Shown: positions 1 to 5,374 of the stretch, in pieces
Numbering within the stretch: the stretch's first letter is position 1
How the letters are laid out: each line of letters begins with the position of its first letter
Source of the DNA: an uncultured Lachnospiraceae bacterium
GTDB taxonomy: Bacteria > Bacillota > Clostridia > Lachnospirales > Lachnospiraceae
Direction of reading: 5' to 3'
NCBI GenBank assembly: GCA_910585935.1
Contig: CAJUHN010000030.1
Span: 15,508-22,633 of the forward strand
Length of the DNA stretch: 7,126 nucleotides
The notes under the pieces: generated by a model
What the model was told of the DNA's origin: nothing
Database searches by the model: none
Seen by the model: only the letters and a program-made list of their open reading frames with translations
Position numbers and translations under genes: made by a program

Positions 1-1536
1 GGGGTAGACTTTAAACAACATTATTTGGGATGGAGATTTTATAGAAATTCAGAATGGACTTTCCCTATAGGTATGTCAAACGGATTTTTATATCCTAATG
101 AAATGTCAATCATTTATACCGATTCTATTCCTATTATAGCTTTAATTTTTAAGGTGTTATCACCGTTATTACCAAAAACATTTCAATATATGGGAGTATA
201 TGGATTATTATGTTTTGCTTTACAGGGAGGATTATCTTGTATTATATTATCTAAATTTATAAATAGATATAAAGCTTTTATAGGAACAATATTTTTTATT
301 ATTTCTTCTGTTTTATTTCAGCGTATGTATTATCATACAGCTTTAGGTTCTCAATGGTTAATATTATTATATATTTCTATATGGATATATAAGAATAATT
401 TTAAAAGTTTTAAATCTCAATGCATTATCAGTATATTATTGCCGATATTGGGAATTTCTATACATTTTCATCTTTTTGCTATTTGTTCTGTTATTTTTGC
501 AGGCTATCTTTTAAATCTTTTTTTTGAAAATTATAATTTAAAACAAACAATAATATTATTATTTATATATATAGGAACAGCTATTTTTATTATGTATATT
601 TTAGGAGGATTTACTAGTGAAATATTACCTACAGCAGATGGGTTAGGAATATATAGTGCTAATTTAAATACATTATTTAATTCCTTTAATTATACATTAT
701 TTACGAAAGCATTACCTGTATATGGAGAGGGACAATATGAAGGATATGCATATTTGGGATTAGGAATAATAATTTTATTTTTTATTATGTTATCTTATTG
801 TATAATACCAGTACATTTTAAAGAGTTATGGATGAAATATAAAAATGAAATGTTATCTATTTTTATAACAGGTATAATCTTATATATATTAGCCTTAAGC
901 CCTATTATAACTTTAAATAATTGGAAAATAGAATTATCTATACCAAAGGTTTTGAAAGAATATTGGGGTATCTTTCGATCAACAGGAAGATTTATATGGC
1001 CAGTTATGTATGGTGTTATGATATTTTCTATTATATTTGTAGATAAAATATTAGAAAAGAGAACAGGATTTATTTTATTTATTATAGTGGCAATTATTCA
1101 GATTGTTGATATGTTTCCTGTAATAAAAGAAAACTATAAAAAATATCATCAAGAATATGATTATACATGTGATTTACAATCTAGTATTTGGGAAAATTTA
1201 GCATTGGATTACCAACATGTAGAATTTATGTTTAACTATAGCTTTAACGATATTTATTTAAAGAAATGGCCACAAATATTTTCTTATGGATATTATGCTG
1301 TTAATCATAATATGACAATAAGTAATTTTCATTTTTCTCGAAGTGTTGAAGAAAAAGTACAAAATACAATTGATAAAGATAGGAAAGAATTATTAAATGG
1401 GAATGTAAAAGGAGATACTATTTACGTATTTGAAAAAGATAATTTTAATCAAGAATATTATAAGAAATCAAATTTATATTTTTATGAGATAGATAATGAA
1501 TTAATAGGAATAAAATATCCAATAATAGAACAATAA
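1..1536 (+). CDS. DUF6311-type polytopic membrane protein, 5' end outside the window
   Basis: The frame is open from base 1 (GVDFKQHYLGWRFYRN...), so the real start lies upstream and the TTG at 25 is not a convincing start; 511 residues are visible. The motifs QHYLGW, FPIG, a DSIPI-like segment, RMYYHTALGSQWL and FRSTGRFIWP are those I associate with DUF6311 proteins, GT-C-like membrane proteins found in bacterial surface-polysaccharide clusters. About ten hydrophobic segments span roughly residues 35-380, followed by a soluble C-terminal tail of about 130 residues. A role as a membrane glycosyltransferase or in decorating glycans with lipid-linked sugars is inferred from family context; no catalytic residue can be assigned. 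It ends 16 bases before an acyltransferase gene, which supports one polysaccharide operon. Base composition is very low in GC (8 of 60 bases at 541-600), lower than the right half of the window. Confidence 0.8.
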   Translation, partial: GVDFKQHYLGWRFYRNSEWTFPIGMSNGFLYPNEMSIIYTDSIPIIALIFKVLSPLLPKTFQYMGVYGLLCFALQGGLSCIILSKFINRYKAFIGTIFFIISSVLFQRMYYHTALGSQWLILLYISIWIYKNNFKSFKSQCIISILLPILGISIHFHLFAICSVIFAGYLLNLFFENYNLKQTIILLFIYIGTAIFIMYILGGFTSEILPTADGLGIYSANLNTLFNSFNYTLFTKALPVYGEGQYEGYAYLGLGIIILFFIMLSYCIIPVHFKELWMKYKNEMLSIFITGIILYILALSPIITLNNWKIELSIPKVLKEYWGIFRSTGRFIWPVMYGVMIFSIIFVDKILEKRTGFILFIIVAIIQIVDMFPVIKENYKKYHQEYDYTCDLQSSIWENLALDYQHVEFMFNYSFNDIYLKKWPQIFSYGYYAVNHNMTISNFHFSRSVEEKVQNTIDKDRKELLNGNVKGDTIYVFEKDNFNQEYYKKSNLYFYEIDNELIGIKYPIIEQ

Positions 1537-1552
1537 TTGAGGAGATAAGAAA

Positions 1553-2497
1553 ATGATATTTCAAGAAATAGGAATAAATAATATAATATCTGGATTAAAT
1601 CAAAATAGTAATATTATGATTGACATTTGTGGTTGTAATAATAAAATAAATATATCTGAGAATCAAAATATTCAAAATTTAACGATAAAGATTATTGGAA
1701 ATAATAACAGTATTGTAATTAAAAAAGATATAAAAATAAAAGAACAACTTTTTATTTATATAGATGATAATAATACTTATTTAGAAATTGGTAAAAACAC
1801 AACATTTGAAAACACTAATATTTCTATAACAGATGTAAATAATAAAGTTATTATTGGAAAAGATTGTATGTTCGCAGCAGGAACAGCTATAGTAGCAGGA
1901 GATTTTCATTCTATTATTGATTTAGATACAAAGAAAAGAATAAATTATGGACGAAGTATAATTATCAAAAATCATGTATGGATTGGAATAAACGCGAAAA
2001 TATTAAAAAATGTATGTATAGAAGAAAATTCCGTTATAGCGGCTGGCAGTCTTGTTACAAACGATATACCTGCAAATAGTATTGTAGGAGGAGTACCAGC
2101 AAAGGTGATAAAAAATAATATTACATGGATGAGAGAAAAAGTTGTAGAAGGAGAGGAGATATTAGACAGAGAATTTTCAAATATATTAGATTCTGATTTA
2201 TTAAGATTTAATTTAGAAAGTTATAGTCAAGAAATAAAAGGCTGGATATTTTTACAAGAAGAAGAAAGTGGAAATTCAAAATTATATGTAGAAATTATTT
2301 ATGAAGATAATACGATTGAGAGAAAAACGATTCCGTTAATAGAGAGGGGAGATGTAAGTGATTTTTATAATAATATAAAATATTTATTCAGTGGGTTTAT
2401 TTTTTTTAAAAAAGAAAACAAAAAATTAAAAAAAATAAAATTTATTATTGAAAATTCTGATTTTATTGGAAGCAAAACAGTATATTTAGATAAGTGA
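1553..2497 (+). CDS. Left-handed beta-helix (hexapeptide-repeat) acyltransferase with C-terminal beta-rich domain
   Basis: A 314-residue protein starting at ATG 1553, with GAGGAG at 1539-1544 and an 8-base spacer. Residues 1-105 are irregular Asn/Ile-rich repeats that look like degenerate beta-helix coils. Residues 105-190 form the recognisable acetyltransferase core: GDFHSI with the likely catalytic His119, HVWIG at 141-145, NSVIAAG at 159-165 and VGGVPAKVIK at 178-187. This is the pattern of maltose/galactoside O-acetyltransferase-like enzymes, which move an acetyl group from acetyl-CoA to a sugar hydroxyl. Residues 200-314 are a separate domain with KGWIF, an ERGDV turn and an FSGF strand; I have seen similar patterns attached to surface-glycan enzymes, but its function is unknown. 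Spacing and shared composition put it in the same operon as the upstream membrane protein. O-acetylation of a surface glycan is the inferred role; the acceptor is unknown. Confidence 0.85.
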   Translation: MIFQEIGINNIISGLNQNSNIMIDICGCNNKINISENQNIQNLTIKIIGNNNSIVIKKDIKIKEQLFIYIDDNNTYLEIGKNTTFENTNISITDVNNKVIIGKDCMFAAGTAIVAGDFHSIIDLDTKKRINYGRSIIIKNHVWIGINAKILKNVCIEENSVIAAGSLVTNDIPANSIVGGVPAKVIKNNITWMREKVVEGEEILDREFSNILDSDLLRFNLESYSQEIKGWIFLQEEESGNSKLYVEIIYEDNTIERKTIPLIERGDVSDFYNNIKYLFSGFIFFKKENKKLKKIKFIIENSDFIGSKTVYLDK

Positions 2498-2565
2498 TAG
2501 ATTATAAAATAAGTAGGATATCAAGTGAGGGAATATTAAATGGAAAGATGCTATGTTAGTATTTA

Positions 2566-2614
2566 TTTAAACAACAAAAGTATGTATGAATTTTCAGAAA
2601 TTTTATTGTTTAAA
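2566..2614. repeat. Imperfect inverted repeat, AT-rich
   Basis: TTTAAACAA at 2566-2574 is the exact reverse complement of TTGTTTAAA at 2606-2614. After one mismatch the pairing continues with AAAA (2576-2579) against TTTT (2601-2604), giving 13 pairs around a loop of about 21 bases. It lies about 70 bases after the acyltransferase stop. It could be a weak terminator or the remains of a mobile-element end; the absence of G-C pairs and of a U-tract makes a terminator uncertain. Confidence 0.4.
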
Positions 2615-2699
2615 ATGTCATATAGAAATTGATGTTATCTGTTTTTGTTACTTATATCCTGTAAAAATCAAAATACTTCGTGCAATTTTATATCACATA

Positions 2700-2708
2700 T
2701 GTTATACT
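2700..2708 (+). promoter_or_regulatory. Candidate extended -10 promoter for the ATPase stub and nucleotidyltransferase genes
   Basis: TGTTATACT reads as an extended -10 element: TGn followed by TATACT, which matches TATAAT at five of six positions. The sequence 17 bases upstream (GTGCAA, 2680-2685) is a poor -35, as expected when TGn compensates. It would transcribe the genes at 2907-4967 with a leader of about 190 bases. In AT-rich DNA such matches arise by chance. Confidence 0.35.
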
Positions 2709-2893
2709 AGCATTACATGATAAATCTTGACGATTAGATATAAAATTTTAGAAATCATTTTATAAGTCTAAGGAAGAGCAAAAGAAGAAACAAAGATAAG
2801 AAAACAGCAGGTTTTAAAAATAGAATAATATGAAAAATAAAGTTTAAAAGAAAGATAGTTTTATTTAAAAAAGATTAGAATAAAATGTTCAAT

Positions 2894-2897
2894 GGAG
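2894..2897 (+). promoter_or_regulatory. Ribosome binding site that decides the ATPase-stub start
   Basis: GGAG lies 9 bases before ATG 2907. The upstream ATG at 2892 overlaps this site and has no purine-rich site of its own, so 2907 is the better start. Confidence 0.55.
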
Positions 2898-2906
2898 ATA
2901 AAAAGC

Positions 2907-3179
2907 ATGGCAATTAAATCAATTAAAGTTTTAAATGTTATGGTATTTCAACATCAAGGTAGGAAAAGTAATAAAGATTGTAATACATTTCATGATCCAT
3001 TTCAATTACAATTTTGTGATGGCATTAATATATTTCTTGGTGAGAATGGAGTAGGAAAGACTACATTACTTAAAATGATTTATGCAGCAACGCAATGGTC
3101 AATATCACAAGTAAATGATGAAAAAACAGAAAACTTTCAAAAACGAATTATGACATATCAGAAAAAAGGAATACTATGA
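2907..3179 (+). pseudogene. Truncated AAA/SMC-like ATPase, N-terminal Walker A fragment only
   Basis: The fragment encodes 90 residues from ATG 2907 (95 from the weaker ATG 2892). It opens with a beta-strand pattern (AIKSIKVLNVMVF) and then DGINIFLGENGVGKTTLLKM, in which GENGVGKT is a perfect Walker A P-loop. This is the N-terminal layout of overcoming-lysogeny/RecF/AAA_15-type ATPases, which are normally several hundred residues long with a signature motif and Walker B. Those are missing: the frame ends about 35 residues after Walker A, and no other frame downstream resumes ATPase sequence because a nucleotidyltransferase begins there. The last residues (roughly MTYQKKGIL) probably read through the native upstream region of the next gene, as after a deletion. 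The stop TGA (3177-3179) overlaps the next start as ATGA, so translation of the stub could still feed the downstream gene. A genuine short P-loop protein is the less likely alternative. Confidence 0.7.
3166..3170 (+). promoter_or_regulatory. Ribosome binding site for the first nucleotidyltransferase
   Basis: AAGGA lies 5 bases before ATG 3176 and 8 bases before ATG 3179. Both starts are in frame and adjacent, so the protein begins MM or M; spacing slightly favours the second. The site sits inside the last codons of the ATPase stub. Confidence 0.5.
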
Positions 3180-4198
3180 TGAATTTTAATTCTATATTAA
3201 ATCAACCAGAATATCAATTTCTCCAGACAGATTTTCATTTAAAAAATAACCTGATTTTATTGGGTATCTCTGGAAGTTATGCCTATGGCACAAATAATGA
3301 AAAAAGTGATCTGGATTTGCGCGGCATCATGCTCAACCAAAAGTCAGATTTAATTGGAATGACAAAATATGAGCAATATATAGACGATAAAACAGATACC
3401 ACCATTTATACTTTTAATAAAATTATTCATCTTCTTTTAGATTGTAATCCAAATACGATAGAATTATTAGGTCTAAGACCAGAACATTATATTTATTTAT
3501 CCAAAATAGGAGAAGAGCTATTAGAAAGAAAATCTCTTTTTTTGTCCAAAAAAGCAGTTTATTCTTTTGGAGGATATGCCAGTCAGCAGCTTCGGCGTTT
3601 ACAAAATGCGCTCGCCAGAGATAGCGTTTCACAGACAGAAAAAGAAAGACATATTTATAATTCCGTGAAAAATGCGATGTATGAGTTTCTGACAAGATAC
3701 CAGAAAATAGAAGAGGGAAGTTTAAAAATATATCTAGATCATGCAGTAAACCCTGATCTAGAATCAGAAATATTTGTAGATATAAACCTAATACATTATC
3801 CGCTTCGCGATTACCGGAATATTTGGTCAGAAATGAATAATATTTTAAAAGATTACGAAAAGATCGGAAAAAGAAATAAGAAAAAAGATGATGACCATCT
3901 CAATAAACATGCCATGCATTTAATAAGACTCTTTATGATGGCGATTGACATTTTAGAAAAGGAAGAAATTCACACTTATCGGGAAGAAGAACAAGAACTT
4001 TTATTGAGCATACGTCGTGGAGATTTCCAAAAAGAAGATAGAACGTTCTCGGACGAGTTTTATAAATTATTGGCAGATTATGAAAAAAGATTAGAGCTTG
4101 CAGCAAAGCACACATCTTTACCAGATGAACCAGATTATAAAGCAGTAGAACAATTTGTAATGAGAGTGAATGAAAGAGTGGTACGAAATGAAATATAA
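3176..4198 (+). CDS. Predicted nucleotidyltransferase, YcgL/RlaP-like (PF10127 type)
   Basis: A 340-residue protein with a polymerase-beta-type nucleotidyltransferase fold at its N-terminus. SGSYAYG (residues 32-38) followed by SDLDLRG (44-50) is the hG-S...D-x-D-x-R signature; Gly33-Ser34 should bind the nucleotide, and Asp45 and Asp47 should bind metal. A third acidic residue is less certain (Asp74 in DTTIY is a candidate). The CNPNTIELLG segment (90-99) is typical of the COG3541 YcgL/RlaP group. A helical C-terminal half carries KHAMHLIRLF (244-253) and SIRRGDF (278-284), also seen in this group. The expected chemistry is transfer of a nucleotide from an NTP; the acceptor is unknown. Pfam names the family after a predicted role in RNA repair, but that role is not shown here. 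It overlaps the ATPase stub by 4 bases and the next gene by 11, implying coupled translation. It is less AT-rich than the polysaccharide genes to the left. Confidence 0.85.
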   Translation: MMNFNSILNQPEYQFLQTDFHLKNNLILLGISGSYAYGTNNEKSDLDLRGIMLNQKSDLIGMTKYEQYIDDKTDTTIYTFNKIIHLLLDCNPNTIELLGLRPEHYIYLSKIGEELLERKSLFLSKKAVYSFGGYASQQLRRLQNALARDSVSQTEKERHIYNSVKNAMYEFLTRYQKIEEGSLKIYLDHAVNPDLESEIFVDINLIHYPLRDYRNIWSEMNNILKDYEKIGKRNKKKDDDHLNKHAMHLIRLFMMAIDILEKEEIHTYREEEQELLLSIRRGDFQKEDRTFSDEFYKLLADYEKRLELAAKHTSLPDEPDYKAVEQFVMRVNERVVRNEI

Positions 4199-4967
4199 AG
4201 AGTATGAAGGAAAGATAGAGAACTTAGTTCAGATCAAACTAAAAGAAATAGAAAACAAAGAGCAAGTAAAAATTTTATATGCGGTAGAGAGCGGAAGCCG
4301 CGCTTGGGGCTTTGCATCTTCCGATAGTGATTATGATGTGCGATTTATCTATATTCGCCCTAAAATAGAATATTTGAAATTAGAAGATAAAAAAGATTTT
4401 ATTGATTGGGAATTAAATGAGATTTTAGATATCAATGGTTGGGATTTATCAAAAGCATTAAAACATTTTCATAAGTCTAATGCGAGTCTATTTGAGTGGG
4501 CTAATTCTCCTATTATTTATTATTCCACTCCAGAATGGAAAGAAGTGATACAGACAGCCAATCCTTATTTTTCTGTGAAAGCTTCTATCTACCATTATTA
4601 TGGAACGGCAAAGAGCAATTATCAGGCGTATTTCTCAGAAAATAGGATCAAATATAAAAAATATTTCTATGTTCTTCGACCACTGCTTTGCTGTAAATGG
4701 ATAAAAGAAAAATCCTGTCCACCTCCTGTTTTATTTGAAACATTACTAGAGGAGGAAACAAATGAAGAATTAAAAACTCTGATAAAAGAATTAATAGAGA
4801 GAAAAAAGCAGATGTCAGAAAAGGAAGAAGGAGAGAGAATTGATAAATTAGATGAATATATAAAGGATAATCTTTCCTATTATAAAGAATGGTTAGAAGA
4901 ACAAAAAGATGATAGAAATCCTGATTGGAAACCATTAAATGCTCTATTTTTAAAAATGCTATCTTAA
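4188..4967 (+). CDS. Second predicted nucleotidyltransferase, YcgL/RlaP family (PF10127)
   Basis: I prefer ATG 4188 (259 residues), which has GAGTGG at 4176-4181 with a 6-base spacer; ATG 4170 would add six residues but its purine-rich site is only 3 bases away. The protein has the classic YcgL layout: VKILYAVESGSRAWGF (about residues 27-42), then SDSDYDVRF with metal-binding Asp48 and Asp50, then DINGWDLSKAL (81-91) supplying a likely third acidic residue, and HKSNASLFEWANSP. KKYFYVLRPLLCCKWI (157-172) and the nearby PPP belong to the helical C-terminal part of the family. It is only distantly similar to the upstream nucleotidyltransferase and overlaps it by 11 bases, so the two are almost certainly co-translated and may act as a pair. 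The expected reaction is NTP-dependent nucleotidyl transfer; the RNA-repair link is family-level prediction. The product appears full-length and intact. Confidence 0.88.
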   Translation: MKYKEYEGKIENLVQIKLKEIENKEQVKILYAVESGSRAWGFASSDSDYDVRFIYIRPKIEYLKLEDKKDFIDWELNEILDINGWDLSKALKHFHKSNASLFEWANSPIIYYSTPEWKEVIQTANPYFSVKASIYHYYGTAKSNYQAYFSENRIKYKKYFYVLRPLLCCKWIKEKSCPPPVLFETLLEEETNEELKTLIKELIERKKQMSEKEEGERIDKLDEYIKDNLSYYKEWLEEQKDDRNPDWKPLNALFLKMLS

Positions 4968-4970
4968 ATC

Positions 4971-4992
4971 ATAAAAAATAAGTATTTTTTAT
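4971..4992. terminator. AT-only perfect palindrome after the second nucleotidyltransferase
   Basis: ATAAAAAATA (4971-4980) and TATTTTTTAT (4983-4992) are exact reverse complements separated by AG, starting 3 bases after the stop codon. With no G-C pair the hairpin is weak, but its position and the T-run on the downstream arm fit a minor terminator or 3'-end processing signal for the plus-strand genes. Confidence 0.45.
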
Positions 4993-5008
4993 ATTTTATA
5001 GAATACAA

Positions 5009-5064
5009 ATGAGCTGTCACAAAATAGATATTTCATAGAAATCTCCTATTTCGCAGCAGCTCAT
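5009..5064 (-). terminator. Long hairpin between convergent genes, probably a terminator or intergenic repeat
   Basis: ATGAGCTG (5009-5016) and CAGCTCAT (5057-5064) are exact reverse complements, and AAATAG/CTATTT plus ATTTC/GAAAT pair further in, leaving a loop of about 3 bases. Read from the minus strand, the A-C mismatches of the plus strand become G-U pairs, so the stem is nearly continuous over about 26 positions. It sits 16 bases past the DUF4491 stop, so it probably ends or stabilises the catalase-DUF4491 transcript. There is no clean U-tract on either side, so an intergenic repeat element is the main alternative. Confidence 0.55.
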
Positions 5065-5079
5065 ATCTCCTAATATTTC

Positions 5080-5370
5080 TTATTCTCTGACCTTTTTCGG
5101 ATTTTTGGGAAACCAGCCTCTTTTTACATGAATTTTTTGCTCTTTTAATTCTTTTATACTCCAAAAACAGGTAAAACTGAGAATACCAAAAAAAGAAGAA
5201 GTAGTGATATTTCCTATAAAAATAGATAAAAGAAAGAATATAATACCACTAACTAAGAAAATAGGCCAAACTTTGCTGGTGAAATAATATTCTATTTTTA
5301 TTACAATAGGCTGAAAAAAGTTGATAACGAAAAAAGCAAAGAGTCCAATCCATATCCCATGAAAATCCAT
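5080..5370 (-). CDS. DUF4491 family small membrane protein
   Basis: A 96-residue protein that I recognise as DUF4491 from MDFHGIWIGLFAF at the start, PIVIKIEYYF (21-30), KVWPIFLVSG (33-42), CFWSIKELKEQ (68-78) and the basic end KRGWFPKNPK. Three hydrophobic segments at about 5-20, 34-52 and 57-75 predict an inner-membrane protein with a charged C-terminal tail, probably cytoplasmic. The family is small and common in gut Clostridia; its function is unknown. The start at 5370 has a strong AGGAGGT 6 bases upstream, and only 4 bases separate it from the catalase stop, so it is co-transcribed and probably translationally coupled with the catalase. Whether it shares a role in oxidative stress is only a contextual guess. 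The protein appears complete. Confidence 0.9.
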   Translation of the reverse strand: MDFHGIWIGLFAFFVINFFQPIVIKIEYYFTSKVWPIFLVSGIIFFLLSIFIGNITTSSFFGILSFTCFWSIKELKEQKIHVKRGWFPKNPKKVRE

Positions 5371-5374
5371 AAGA

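Larger units (their letters stand above)
2498..2891. other. Long AT-rich intergenic region between the polysaccharide genes and the ATPase stub
   Basis: No convincing gene is seen on either strand. It contains an inverted repeat (2566-2614), a candidate extended -10 promoter (2700-2708), and a purine-rich stretch (about 2768-2812) that would be part of a leader of nearly 200 bases before the next gene. A 30-codon open frame at 2540-2632 has only a weak ribosome site and overlaps the inverted repeat, so it is not called. No GC-rich, U-tailed terminator is visible after the acyltransferase. Confidence 0.6.

Noticed and set aside
2540..2632. A 30-codon plus-strand open frame with a weak GAGGG upstream
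   Set aside because: It has no recognisable motif, overlaps the inverted repeat at 2566-2614, and short open frames are expected by chance; not strong enough to call.
2727..2755. TTGACG as a -35 box
   Set aside because: No acceptable -10 lies 16-18 bases downstream (AGAAAT at 17), so it is probably not a promoter.
3423..3695. Minus-strand open frame of 90 codons
   Set aside because: It lies entirely opposite the first nucleotidyltransferase, has no ribosome site or family resemblance, and reflects the AT-rich codons of the real gene.
3933..4115. Minus-strand open frame of 60 codons
   Set aside because: Antisense to the conserved helical C-terminal part of the first nucleotidyltransferase, with no supporting signal.
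4648..4935. Minus-strand open frame of 95 codons rich in Leu and Phe
   Set aside because: Antisense to the second nucleotidyltransferase; the hydrophobic composition is the usual product of reading Lys/Glu codons backwards.
5020..5064. Tiny minus-strand frame beginning MSCCEIGDFY
   Set aside because: It is formed by the hairpin at 5009-5064, and the AGGAG upstream is only 2 bases from the ATG, too close to be used.
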